This document shows positions 50,930 through 59,838 of a DNA stretch of 64,000 nt, one piece after another; positions within the stretch are counted from its first letter, which is position 1; every line of letters begins with the position of its first letter. The translations under genes and the position numbers were made by a program. Under the pieces are notes generated by a model that ran no database searches, was not told the origin of the DNA, and saw only the letters and a program-made list of their open reading frames with translations. This DNA comes from Hymenobacter oligotrophus (lineage in GTDB: Bacteria; Bacteroidota; Bacteroidia; Cytophagales; Hymenobacteraceae), in assembly GCF_003574965.1 (NCBI RefSeq), contig NZ_CP032317.1, positions 2,294,001 to 2,358,000 of the forward strand. The letters run 5' to 3'.

Positions 50930-52336
50930 TTAGTAGTTGATGGGCAGCTCGCCCCGGGCCCGCTGCAAATCGACTTTGCTGCTGAGCACCTGAAACAAGG
51001 CCACGTAGTAGTTGAGCTGGGCGGTGCGCAGCGTGGTTTGGGCCACCAGCACATCGAGGTAGGGCTTAATGCCTTCGCGGTACTGCAGGTTTACCACGTC
51101 GTACACCTCCTGCGACAAGGCCAGGTTGCGCTTGCCCAGCTGGTAATCGGCGAAGTAGCCTTTGTAGGTGGCCAAGGCCTGCTCGTACTCGGTGGTAATG
51201 AGGTTGCGGGTGGCTACCAGGTCTTCGTCGAGGCGTTCGTCGAGCAGGCGGGCGCGGCGCAGGTTTTGCAGCCGCCGCGTGCCCGTAAACACCGGCAAGG
51301 CCAGCTGCACACCCGCAAACGAGCTCGGGAAGCGGCGGCTGTACAACCGCGAGAATTCGTTGTTCTGAAATACCGTGTTGTAGTTGCCGTAGGCCGAAAG
51401 CGCCGGCAAAAAGGCCCAGCGGTAGTAGCCAATTTGCGCGGCCTGCAGGGCTTTTTCGGTTTGCAGTTGCTGGTACTCGAGGCGGTTGGTGGGGTTTACC
51501 CCTAGGGTAGTATCAGCCAACGCATCCTGCTCGAGGCGTAGCGTATCGTAGCGGAGTTGCAGGGCTTGCTCGTTGGGCAGGCCCATCAGCTGTTTTAGAA
51601 ACGCCGTTTTGGCCTTGATGCTTTCGGCTACCTGCTTGCGTGCGGCCAACGAGGTATTCAGCGAAATTTCAGCTTGTTTGAAGTCGATTTTATCCGACAC
51701 ACCGGCGTCGTAGCGGGCGCGGGCGTCTTTCAGGGCGCGCTGCAGCCGGGTAATGTCGGCCTGGTACACGCCCAGCTGGCGTTGCGAGAGCAGCACATCA
51801 AAAAAGGCCTTGCTCACATCGGCCACCACGTTGGTTTGGGCGGTTTGGGTGATTTGCCGGTAGAGCACGCGCGAGGGCCGGGCGCTGCGCAAGGCCAGCC
51901 ACACCTCGTTGTTGTAGAGGGCCTGCGTGCCGGCCAGCGAAAACGTGGAGGTGTTGCGCAAACCAATTTGGCGCGGCACCTGCTGGCCTTGCTCGTTCGG
52001 GAAAACCGTAAAGGGCAGCTGAAAATAGTGCTGCGCGTTGCCCGTGAGGTTTACCTGCGGCAGCCAGCCCGCCAACCCAATCCGGATGTCGGCCTCGTTG
52101 GTTTGCTCATCGAGCCGCGCCTGCCGGATGAGGGGCTGATTGCTGAGCGCGTACTGCAGGCATTGCTCCAGCGAGAAGTCGGGGCTGGGCGGCACCGGCC
52201 GGGCAGGTGCCTGCTGACCTAGGGCCGGCACCGCGCGCAGCAGCCATACCAGCAAGGCCACGGGCAGCAAGGCACGCCGCCGGTGCGGAGTGGCTGGGCA
52301 CAGCAATAACAAGAACAGCGCTGGGTGCATGGGCAA
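50930..52336 (-). CDS. TolC-family outer-membrane channel
   Basis: 468 residues, first gene of the tolC-adaptor-pump operon. Signal peptide about 1-41 (ending AVPALGQQ), then two OEP repeats with long helices: FSLEQCLQYALSNQPLIRQARLDEQTNEADIRIGLAGWLPQVNLTGN (about 54-100) and TNRLEYQQLQTEKALQAAQIGYYRWAFLPALSAYGNYN (about 285-322). The strand regions are Tyr/Phe-rich. It provides the outer-membrane exit for the pump downstream. The promoter should lie in 52337-52534, where no other gene is seen. Confidence 0.94.
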   Translation of the reverse strand: MPMHPALFLLLLCPATPHRRRALLPVALLVWLLRAVPALGQQAPARPVPPSPDFSLEQCLQYALSNQPLIRQARLDEQTNEADIRIGLAGWLPQVNLTGNAQHYFQLPFTVFPNEQGQQVPRQIGLRNTSTFSLAGTQALYNNEVWLALRSARPSRVLYRQITQTAQTNVVADVSKAFFDVLLSQRQLGVYQADITRLQRALKDARARYDAGVSDKIDFKQAEISLNTSLAARKQVAESIKAKTAFLKQLMGLPNEQALQLRYDTLRLEQDALADTTLGVNPTNRLEYQQLQTEKALQAAQIGYYRWAFLPALSAYGNYNTVFQNNEFSRLYSRRFPSSFAGVQLALPVFTGTRRLQNLRRARLLDERLDEDLVATRNLITTEYEQALATYKGYFADYQLGKRNLALSQEVYDVVNLQYREGIKPYLDVLVAQTTLRTAQLNYYVALFQVLSSKVDLQRARGELPINY

Positions 52337-52534
52337 CTAATGCGTAGGCTGCGTAACAAGAACACCGGCATCCGGCTCCGAGGCTTACCGCCCGCAGCCC
52401 CTTGGGGTTACAAACTACCCTCCGCTAGCCTGCTTACCAGCCAGACACCGTGCACCTCAGCAGCAGCTGCATACCTAGGCGCCAGCAGCTTTAACTTCTT
52501 CAGCCTGCAAAAGTTATGTAATCGCGTCAGCGTC

Positions 52535-53266
52535 CTAGGTGCCGGGGGCGGCTAGGGCTTGCATGTGCCGGGCATCGGCAATGGCCGAGGCGTCGATGTC
52601 GTTGTTGAAGTACAAATACGCCTGCTCTACCTGCGGGGCAGCAGCAACCTCGGCGTGCACGCGCTGCAGAAACTCCGGGCTATAGGGCGACTGATACAAG
52701 CGCGGCACCCCGTGAAAGCGGTAGTAAAGCACCGGCCCGGTGGCCACCACGGCATCGGGCAGCTCGGGGTGGCTTTGGCCACAAAAGCTGATGCCGCGCT
52801 CGGCTAGCGCCGCGTACACGGCCGGGTGCCACCAACTCGGGTGCCGAAACTCCAACACATTCTGGAAAGCCGGATCGAGGTAATTCAGGATGCGCTGCAG
52901 ACGCTCGGCGGTGTAGGCCGCCCTAGGTGGCAGCTGAAACAGCACCGGCCCAAGCTTTTCTTGCAAGCCCTCTTGCACCGTGCCATAAAAATCGAGCAGC
53001 AACTCTCCTACCCCGTTGAATTGCTTGTAGTGGGTAATCAGACGCGGCGCTTTCACGGCAAACACAAACGCGGGTGGGCTGATTTGGTACCAGTTCTGCA
53101 GAAACGAGAGCTGCGGAAAGCGGTAAAACGTCACGTTCAGCTCGAGCGTGGCAAAGTGCTCGGCATAGTACTCGAACCACCGCCGCATGGGCAGCTTTTC
53201 GGGGTAAAACAGGCCGCGCCAGTGGCGGTAGTGATAACCAGAGCAGCCAATGTTGTAGGTGGGCAT
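52535..53266 (-). CDS. DUF72 domain protein, copy 1
   Basis: 243 residues, TIM-barrel-like DUF72 (YecE) family. Motifs: YNIGCSGYHYRHWRGLFYPEKLP at the N-terminus, FATLELNVTFYRFP, FVFAVKAPRLITHYKQF, GPVLFQLPPRAAYT, NVLEFRHPSWW and YYRFHGVPRLYQSPY (R-F-H-G motif). Biochemical role unknown; phosphodiesterase or glycosidase-like activities have only been suggested for this fold. Roughly 60 % identical by eye to the copy at 55661; the two flank an S41 peptidase and an unknown gene in the opposite orientation. Confidence 0.9.
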   Translation of the reverse strand: MPTYNIGCSGYHYRHWRGLFYPEKLPMRRWFEYYAEHFATLELNVTFYRFPQLSFLQNWYQISPPAFVFAVKAPRLITHYKQFNGVGELLLDFYGTVQEGLQEKLGPVLFQLPPRAAYTAERLQRILNYLDPAFQNVLEFRHPSWWHPAVYAALAERGISFCGQSHPELPDAVVATGPVLYYRFHGVPRLYQSPYSPEFLQRVHAEVAAAPQVEQAYLYFNNDIDASAIADARHMQALAAPGT

Positions 53267-53506
53267 AGAGGTAGCAAATGGCAGGGCTTAGGATGTACGT
53301 AACGGTCCGTTTCGTTGCCCATAAGCCTTGGGTAGTTTGCAACATTGCAGAGGCAAACACCCGACAACAGGCAACCTTTTAGCCTATTGCTCACCTTATT
53401 ATGTGGCTGCGCGGCTTGCGGCCAGCTGCTATTTTTGCTTACCCCGGCGTTGCTGCAGGCAGCGGCGGGTACTCCGCTCCCTCACTCCCGCATCCGGTTT
53501 CCGGCT

Positions 53507-54967
53507 ATGAAAGCACTCCTAGGTTTTGTATGCTTGCTCGTTGGCGTGGCGCAGGCCGCGTGGGCGCAGCAGCAGCCCGCTCCGCTTCCGGCGGCCCCCG
53601 CTTCCAGCCTCACGTTGCTCGAGCCGCCGCAGCTGCAACAAGACCTGGATAGCCTGCACGCCTGGCTGCACGCTACGCACCCCAACCTGCACCTGCGCCT
53701 TAGCCACGAGGCCGACGAGCGACAGTGGCAACGCGTGCGGGCGCAGCTCAATCAGCCGCTCACGGCCGGCGAGTTTGCGCAGCTGGTAATGCCCCTTACC
53801 ACGCAGTACGCCGACGGCCACACCGGCCTGAGCTACGACTTCTCGGATGCGGCTTTTCAGGCCTACAGCCAGCGCGGGGGCTTGTTTTTTCCGCTGAATG
53901 TAACGCTGCAAAAAGGCAAGCTCTACGTTGCCGAGTCGGCCGCGCAGAGCGAGGTGCGTCCCGGGGCCCTCATTCGCCGGATAAATGGCGAAAGCGCCGA
54001 TGCGTTGGTGCAAAACATGCTGCGCTACTGGCCCGCCGACCATCAGAAAAACCGCGAAGCCACCACGGCCCGACTGTTCGGCTTCACGCTCTGGAGCCTC
54101 TACGGCTGGGGCGAGAGCGTGCAGCTGGAGTTTCAGAACTACGGCCAGCGCCAAAAGCAAACCACGACATTGCGCGGCATTCCGGCCGAGCGGCTGATGC
54201 AGCTCATGAACGTGGGGCCGCGCAAGTACAAGCTCACCTTGCACGAGCCCGAAAGCTTGGCCGTGCTGGAGTTTTTCGGCTTCCAGCAAAACAAAGCCAC
54301 CACCGCTTTTCTCGATTCGGCCTTCACCGTCATCAAGCAAAAAGGCATTCGGCACCTAGCCGTGGATATTCGGCGCAACGGCGGCGGCAACTCGGCGGTG
54401 GGCGCTCAGCTGCTGCAATACCTCACCACCAAGCCCTACCTGCAGGGCGCGGCCAAGGAGCTGCGCTACTCGCAGGCCTTGCCCCAGCAGCCCTACAATA
54501 AGTGGTTTAAGGATCTGCTCGCGGCCAACCAAGGCAATGCCAATGGCCGCTACCGCCACAGCAGCACGCCGCAACCGCCTGCGCCGCTGGCCAAGCCCGA
54601 GCTGTTTTTCAGCGGCAAGTTTTACCTGCTTACGGGGCCGCGCACGTTCTCCTCGGCCCACATGCTGGCCGCAGCCGTGAAGGCCTACCACCTAGGCACC
54701 ATTGTGGGCGAAGAAACCGGCAACGCCATGCGCTTTTTTGGCGAGCCGCTGAGCTTTCAGCTGCCCAATACCAAGCTGTGGGGCATGTGTGCGGGCGCCG
54801 AGTGGTGGGCAGCGGACTATACCTCCCAAACCCAAGACACTGGCGTGCAGCCCGACGTGGAGGTAAAGCCCACCCCCAAAGACCTGGCCGAGGGCACCGA
54901 TGCCGTGCTGCAGTACCTCAAGCAAGCTATTGCCGCGCAAGACGCTACCGCCTCGGCGCAACCCTAG
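53507..54967 (+). CDS. S41 family peptidase, secreted
   Basis: 486 residues from MKALLGFVCLLVGVAQAAWAQ (signal peptide). It has a helical N-terminal region (QQDLDSLHAWLHATHPNLHLRLS, as in Bacteroidota S41 proteins that begin with a four-helix domain), a central PDZ-less linker, then the crotonase-like protease core: KGIRHLAVDIRRNGGGNSAVGAQLLQYL and LLTGPRTFSSAHMLAAAVKAYHLGTIVGEETG, with the nucleophile among S382/S383. Periplasmic or surface processing is likely. The frame is open back to 53345, but only this Met gives a signal peptide. Promoter region shared with DUF72 copy 1. Confidence 0.88.
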   Translation: MKALLGFVCLLVGVAQAAWAQQQPAPLPAAPASSLTLLEPPQLQQDLDSLHAWLHATHPNLHLRLSHEADERQWQRVRAQLNQPLTAGEFAQLVMPLTTQYADGHTGLSYDFSDAAFQAYSQRGGLFFPLNVTLQKGKLYVAESAAQSEVRPGALIRRINGESADALVQNMLRYWPADHQKNREATTARLFGFTLWSLYGWGESVQLEFQNYGQRQKQTTTLRGIPAERLMQLMNVGPRKYKLTLHEPESLAVLEFFGFQQNKATTAFLDSAFTVIKQKGIRHLAVDIRRNGGGNSAVGAQLLQYLTTKPYLQGAAKELRYSQALPQQPYNKWFKDLLAANQGNANGRYRHSSTPQPPAPLAKPELFFSGKFYLLTGPRTFSSAHMLAAAVKAYHLGTIVGEETGNAMRFFGEPLSFQLPNTKLWGMCAGAEWWAADYTSQTQDTGVQPDVEVKPTPKDLAEGTDAVLQYLKQAIAAQDATASAQP

Positions 54968-55069
54968 GTGGGGCGCCGGCCATAACCAACGGCAGCTAAT
55001 GTAAGTAAGCTCCTCTGCGGGCTGCCCTTTGGCGGCTTGCTTAGCCACACACCAAACTGCCGCTTATTT

Positions 55070-55645
55070 ATGGAAACTACCCGCGTCTTCAGCGCCCAAA
55101 CCGAAGCCGAACTATGGCGCCAAGTTGCCGCCGACATGGCCCGCGAAACCGACTTGCTAGAGTACTCGGCCCAACTAAACCTCGGCGGCTACCAGCTCCT
55201 GCTCGATATTGACATTGACCTGGGCGGCGGGTTTGAGGGCGGCTACGAGTTTACCACCCTTACGGCCGCCGTGCCCGATAACGTGGCGCTGCGCTTTGTG
55301 CTGCACGAGCAGGATTTGCTGCACGAGCTGGGCAAGCTTTTGGGCACCGAAGACGTGGAATTGGGCGTACAGGACATCGACGACGCTTTCATCATCCGGA
55401 CCAACGACCCGGCCGCACTGCAAACCCTGTTTGCCTCGCCCGACATCCACGACACGCTGCTGAAGTACCACGAGTGCCGCCTTTCGCTTGGCCCCGCCTC
55501 TACCGACGGCGACGCCGCGCTGCAGCTCAGCTTCAGCAAGGATGCCGGCGTGGTGGAGCCCGCGCAGCTGCAGGAAATCGGCCACATGCTGTTTTACCTG
55601 CTGCGCCAGATTGCCCCGCTGCCTACCGCTGCTCCTACCCTGTAG
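55070..55645 (+). CDS. Hypothetical protein, 191 residues
   Basis: Soluble, acidic, no signal peptide (METTRVFSAQTEAELWRQVAADM). Alternating strands and helices: YQLLLDIDIDLGGGFEGGYEFTTLTAAV, FVLHEQDLLHELGKLLGTEDVELGVQDIDDAFIIRTNDPAALQTLFASPDIHDTLL, and LQLSFSKDAG. The DIDDAFIIRTND part with a following short helix is a pattern seen in several small Bacteroidota hypotheticals of the DUF3137-like type, but I cannot assign it. It lies downstream of the S41 gene on the same strand, about 100 bp away. Confidence 0.7.
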   Translation: METTRVFSAQTEAELWRQVAADMARETDLLEYSAQLNLGGYQLLLDIDIDLGGGFEGGYEFTTLTAAVPDNVALRFVLHEQDLLHELGKLLGTEDVELGVQDIDDAFIIRTNDPAALQTLFASPDIHDTLLKYHECRLSLGPASTDGDAALQLSFSKDAGVVEPAQLQEIGHMLFYLLRQIAPLPTAAPTL

Positions 55646-55660
55646 GCTGGCACCCCGCAC

Positions 55661-56413
55661 CTAGGGCTGCCCGGCCGGTGTGGCTGGCAACAACTGCTGC
55701 ATTTGCCGGGCATTTACGGCGCCCACGCCGCCGATGCCGTTGTTGAAAAACAAGTACACCTCCTTTGCCTGCTTGGCGGCTTGCACCTCGGCGGCAATGC
55801 GTTGCAGAAAAGCCTTGTCGTAGGCCGATTTGTACAGCTCGGGCACGCCATGGAAGCGGTAGTACAGCAGCGGCGTGTTGGCCACTACCTCGTCGGGCAG
55901 GGGCTGCGGGTGGCTTTGCCCGCAAAAGCTGATGTTGTGCCGGGCCAGCTCCCGAAACACCTCGCCGCTCCACCAGCTCGGATGCCGAAACTCGAGCACG
56001 TTTCGGAAAGCCGGGTCTAGGCTATCGAGCAGGCGGTGCAGCAGCTCGTCGGAGTAGGCGGCTTTGGGTGGCAGCTGAAACAATACCGGCCCCAGCTTGT
56101 CGCGCAAGCCCTCTTGCACCGTACCGTAGAAATCGGCCAGAATGGGCTGCGCTTCGGGCCCAAACTTTTTGTAGTGCGTAACGGCCCGCGGGGCTTTCAC
56201 GGCAAAACGAAAGTGCTCGGGGCTGCGGTGGTACCAGCCCTCAAACGCCTCCGGCTCGGGCATGCGGTAAAAGGTCACGTTCAGCTCGAGCGTGCTGAAC
56301 TGCGTGCAGTAGTACTCAAACCACTTGCGCGGCGGCAAGCCCTCGGGGTAGAACACGCCCTTCCAATCGCGAAACGAAAAGCCCGAGCAGCCAATGTAGT
56401 GGGTAGCAGCCAT
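55661..56413 (-). CDS. DUF72 domain protein, copy 2
   Basis: 250 residues. The same motifs as copy 1: YIGCSGFSFRDWKGVFYPEGLPPRKWFEYY, FSTLELNVTFYRMPE, FRFAVKAPRAVTHYKKFG, LGPVLFQLPPKAAYSDE, NVLEFRHPSWW and YYRFHGVPELYKSAYD. It ends near LFFNNGIGGVGAVNARQMQQLLP, aligning with YFNNDIDASAIADARHMQALA of copy 1. An internal duplication of the locus, or independent capture of a paralogue, is likely. Gene order is DUF72-S41-unknown-DUF72. Confidence 0.9.
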   Translation of the reverse strand: MAATHYIGCSGFSFRDWKGVFYPEGLPPRKWFEYYCTQFSTLELNVTFYRMPEPEAFEGWYHRSPEHFRFAVKAPRAVTHYKKFGPEAQPILADFYGTVQEGLRDKLGPVLFQLPPKAAYSDELLHRLLDSLDPAFRNVLEFRHPSWWSGEVFRELARHNISFCGQSHPQPLPDEVVANTPLLYYRFHGVPELYKSAYDKAFLQRIAAEVQAAKQAKEVYLFFNNGIGGVGAVNARQMQQLLPATPAGQP

Positions 56414-56598
56414 GCCAAACCAATGGTAAAGCTACCCTCTACGCATTCGGTGCGGCAACGGGCATGGCTCCGCGCCACCTAGGCGCAAGGTGTGCTACAG
56501 CGCCGCCAGCGCACAACAAAGCCTTGCGCAGCCCATGCCTGGGCTGCAGCACCGGTGCTTGCCTGTGCACCCAGTCCCCTCAAAAGTGTCCTGATTCC

Positions 56599-56739
56599 CT
56601 AATGACTCGGAATGATGCCCACCAGGTGCAGCACCCAACCGAACAGGTAAAAGCCGAAGAGCATCAGGATATAAGCCCACCAAGGCAGGCCTTTGCGCAT
56701 ACCTGCGTAGCCTTGGTATCTTCTTGGTTTCGCTTCCAT
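56599..56739 (-). CDS. 46-residue single-helix membrane protein
   Basis: A short minus-strand frame: MEAKPRRYQGYAGMRKGLPW, then a hydrophobic helix (WAYILMLFGFYLFGWVLHLVG) and IIPSH before TAG. The basic N-terminus with KPRR followed by one transmembrane segment is typical of small inner-membrane proteins such as those named Lmo0937-like. A Met five codons upstream (56754) is a possible alternative start. It lies alone in the gap between DUF72 copy 2 and the DUF4394 gene. Confidence 0.55.
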   Translation of the reverse strand: MEAKPRRYQGYAGMRKGLPWWAYILMLFGFYLFGWVLHLVGIIPSH

Positions 56740-56942
56740 GGCTTTGGGTGGCATTAGTGCGCCACCTCTTTAATATACCACATTTTATCATCAATTGTAA
56801 ATAATAACCTTCCGTGCTTTCAAGCTGAAGCGTAGTGGAAGCACTCGATCCGGCATCAAATTAATTACACTTAATATCAATCCGAGCCACAATTCGGGTT
56901 CGTAGCTCTTGCCTCGTTCACTTCAACCAAAACCCTTGCAAG

Positions 56943-58496
56943 ATGAAACAGGCATTTTACTTAGGCCGGCTTACCGCGTGCGCTTTGCTGCTGTTGGGTG
57001 CAACTAGCTGCGAGAAAGCGTTGGAAACGGAGTTGCAAAACCGCTTTGGCAAGGGCAACCCGCCGCGCAGCAACCCCAATGCCCCTGCCGCTACTACCTT
57101 CTACGCGTTGGCCGGCGGAGTGCGCCTGGATGCTTATTCCACGCAACGCCCCGAAACCGTGCTTAGCTCGGTTTCGATTACGGGCCTGCAACCCGCCGAA
57201 ACCATCTTGGCAATAGACTTCAGGCCGGCTACGGGCCAACTCTACGGCGTGGGCAGCACCAGCCGCCTCTACGTCATCAACCCGCAGTCGGGCACGGCCC
57301 GGGCCATTGGCAGCGGCCCCTTTACGCCGGCGCTTACGGGCGAGCTGGCCGGTTTCGATTTCAACCCTACCGTCGACCGCATTCGGCTGGTAACTGATGC
57401 GGGCCAGAACCTGCGCCTCAACCCCGAAACGGGCACTGTGGCGATGGTCGATGGGGCCATCAACGGCGCACCGGGGGCTATGCTGGCGGGCGCCGCCTAC
57501 ACCAACAACGTAGCCGGGGCCACCACCACTACCCTGTACGACATTGATGTGGCTGCCCAAATGCTCTACAAGCAAGTGCCGCCCAACGATGGCACCTTGG
57601 TGCCGGTAGGCTCGCTTAAGCTGAGAATAACCGGCGAAGGAGGTTTTGATATTTCCCCTGCCGGCGACGTGGCCCTGGGTATGTTCGAGGTGAACAAGAA
57701 GTCGACGCTCTTCAGCATCGACCTGGCAACCGGCGACACGCGCATTATCGCCAAGTACGACAAGGACTTGATGTACACGGGCCTGGCCATACCCACGCAG
57801 CCCGTTGCTTATGCAGTGGGCGCCGATAACAGCCTGCTCATTTTTAACCCGCAAAATCCGGCGGCCAACAGCGTAAGCAAACCCATTTCGGGCCTGCAAC
57901 CGGGCGAGGCCATCCTGGGCATTGATTTCCGGCCCGCCAACGGGCAGCTTTACGCCTTGGGCAGCACCAGCCGCCTCTACACGCTCAACGCCGCTTCTGG
58001 CGCGGCCGCAGCGGTGGGCACGCTTAGCACGCCTCTTTCGGGCACGGCTTTCGGCTTCGACTTCAACCCCACCGTCGACCGCATCCGCATCGTCAGCAAT
58101 ACGGGCCAAAACCTGCGCGTGAACCCTGCCAATGGTGCTGCCTTGGTTGATGGCCCGCTGAACCCCGGCACGCCCGCCGTAACGGCTGCGGCCTACACCA
58201 ACAACTTTGCGGGCACTACCTCCACCGCGCTTTTCGACATCGACTCGAGCACCGATAAGCTCTACCGCCAAGACCCGCCCAATGCCGGCACGCTGGTGGA
58301 GGTTGGCGACCTAGGGCTGAACGTGGAGGCCGCCAACGGCTTTGATATTGGCGGCACCAGCAACGTGCCCTATGCCCTGCTTACCGCAAATGGCACCACG
58401 CGCCTGTTTCGCATCAACACCACCACCGGCGCAGCTACGCCTATCGGCAACTTCAACGGTCCTGCCAATGGCTTGGCCGTTGGGTTGGGCTTTTAA
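56943..58496 (+). CDS. Lipoprotein with tandem DUF4394 domains
   Basis: 517 residues. Lipoprotein leader ending CALLLLGATSC (Cys23). Two homologous halves: TTFYALAGGVRLDAYSTQRPETVLSSVSITGLQPAETILAIDFRPATGQLYGVGSTSRLYVINPQSGTA (about 50-120) is repeated as VAYAVGADNSLLIFNPQNPAANSVSKPISGLQPGEAILGIDFRPANGQLYALGSTSRLYTLNAASGAA (about 280-350). FDFNPTVDRIR(L/I)V occurs once in each. DUF4394 repeats form propeller-like beta domains; role unknown, probably surface-exposed. A terminator follows. The AT-rich upstream region (56760-56942) holds its promoter. Confidence 0.9.
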   Translation: MKQAFYLGRLTACALLLLGATSCEKALETELQNRFGKGNPPRSNPNAPAATTFYALAGGVRLDAYSTQRPETVLSSVSITGLQPAETILAIDFRPATGQLYGVGSTSRLYVINPQSGTARAIGSGPFTPALTGELAGFDFNPTVDRIRLVTDAGQNLRLNPETGTVAMVDGAINGAPGAMLAGAAYTNNVAGATTTTLYDIDVAAQMLYKQVPPNDGTLVPVGSLKLRITGEGGFDISPAGDVALGMFEVNKKSTLFSIDLATGDTRIIAKYDKDLMYTGLAIPTQPVAYAVGADNSLLIFNPQNPAANSVSKPISGLQPGEAILGIDFRPANGQLYALGSTSRLYTLNAASGAAAAVGTLSTPLSGTAFGFDFNPTVDRIRIVSNTGQNLRVNPANGAALVDGPLNPGTPAVTAAAYTNNFAGTTSTALFDIDSSTDKLYRQDPPNAGTLVEVGDLGLNVEAANGFDIGGTSNVPYALLTANGTTRLFRINTTTGAATPIGNFNGPANGLAVGLGF

Positions 58497-58518
58497 ACGG
58501 CCCTGCCCGCTGCTTTGC

Positions 58519-58550
58519 AAAACCGCCCCACCTAGGGCGGTTTTGTTTTT
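58519..58550 (+). terminator. Terminator of the DUF4394 gene
   Basis: A 10-bp stem AAAACCGCCC / GGGCGGTTTT followed by GTTTTTT, 23 nt after the stop; a CCTAGG lies across the loop. Confidence 0.9.
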
Positions 58551-58701
58551 TAGCGCCAGCTACAAAGCATGAAGCTCATCGTCTCAAAACAGGCATTTAT
58601 AATATCTATTTATCCTAATATTTTCGGCGGAGGCCAAGCAAGCTTACTTAACTTGGTGCAGCCCGAGTTGTACTTCGTTTCGCTTCTCCTTCCCCACTTC
58701 C

Positions 58702-59724
58702 ATGTTTCCTTTCCTTCGTTCGGCCACGGCGGCGTTGTTCGGCGCGGTGTTGCTGTCGGCGTGTGGCCGCAGCGCAGTGGCGCCGCCCGTTGCAACTGCG
58801 GCTTCAGCACCAACTGCCGCCCAACCTGCCGCCCCGTACCAGGTCATCAACCTGATGCCAGCTTTCGATGCGTTCTGGCAAAAGGCTCAGGCGCAAGACG
58901 AAGCCGCCCAAGTGAAGCTGTTTCAGCAGATGCTGGCCGACCGCTACCCCGAGGTGTACAACAACAACGTGCTGGGCGGCCCCACCGACAAAACCTTTGC
59001 CGAGGTGCTGCCCATGCGCTACCCCAAAGTGCAGAAAATGGTGCTGCCCAAAATGGAATTGGTGCTGCGCCTAGGCAAGCAAATCGGCCAGGAGCTGCCG
59101 CGCTACGAGGCCAGCTTCCGCCAAACCTTCCCCGACCTCGACTACCGCGGCCGCATCTACTTCATCTATTCCCTAGGTGGTTTCGATGGCGGCACGCGCA
59201 CCATCGGGGGCCAGCAGGCGCTGCTCTTCGGCCTCGATATGATTGCCTACGTGTACGGGCAGGAAGCTGACCCCGCGCCGTTCTTTCACCACGAGTTCTT
59301 TCACGTCTACCACAGCCAGTTTTTCGACCGCAACGAGTCGGTGGCCTCGGCGCTGTGGCGCGAGGGCCTGGCTACCTACGTAGCCAAAGCCCTGAACCCT
59401 TCGGCCGACGGCGTAAACCTGTTTGGCCTGCCGCTCAACACGCCCGCTCGCACGCAAGCCGATTTGCCGCGCTACGCCCGCGAGCTGCGCGCCGTGCTCG
59501 ATTCGGAAAAGCAGGAAGATTACGCCCGCTATTTCCTAGGTAGCATGGATGAGCAAGCTGCTACGCCCGCCCGCTCGGGCTACTACCTAGGCTATTTGGT
59601 TGCCGAAAAGCTGGCCAAGCGCCACTCCTTGCAAGAGCTGGCCCACGCCAAACTAGCGCAGCTACGCCCCGAAATCGAGCAAGCCTTGCGCGAGCTCGAA
59701 ACCTCCCCAGCCGCCAAACCTTAG
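58702..59724 (+). CDS. Lipoprotein with HEXXH zinc-protease motif (DUF2268-like)
   Basis: 340 residues from MFPFLRSATAALFGAVLLSAC (lipobox Cys21), then an Ala/Pro-rich linker. The predicted metal site is HHEFFHVYH, with HEFFH at 197-201, followed by LWREGLATYVAKAL carrying the likely third ligand Glu. This matches DUF2268-type predicted zinc proteases in Bacteroidota; the substrate is unknown. The 57 bp before the start include AT-rich DNA with TACTTCG. It is transcribed in the same direction as the metallo-beta-lactamase gene about 115 bp downstream. Confidence 0.82.
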   Translation: MFPFLRSATAALFGAVLLSACGRSAVAPPVATAASAPTAAQPAAPYQVINLMPAFDAFWQKAQAQDEAAQVKLFQQMLADRYPEVYNNNVLGGPTDKTFAEVLPMRYPKVQKMVLPKMELVLRLGKQIGQELPRYEASFRQTFPDLDYRGRIYFIYSLGGFDGGTRTIGGQQALLFGLDMIAYVYGQEADPAPFFHHEFFHVYHSQFFDRNESVASALWREGLATYVAKALNPSADGVNLFGLPLNTPARTQADLPRYARELRAVLDSEKQEDYARYFLGSMDEQAATPARSGYYLGYLVAEKLAKRHSLQELAHAKLAQLRPEIEQALRELETSPAAKP

Positions 59725-59838
59725 CCTGCTGGCCCCGCAAGCAGCCCTAGGCTTCCGCTACCCCAACGCACCAATTGCCGCCCCGCCAGCGCAGCTTGGC
59801 GCGGTACGCTACGGCCCCTGGCCTTACTTTCGCTCATC

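Noticed and set aside
56961-58271. A minus-strand open frame opposite the DUF4394 lipoprotein
   Set aside because: Antisense shadow produced by the repeated structure of the DUF4394 gene.
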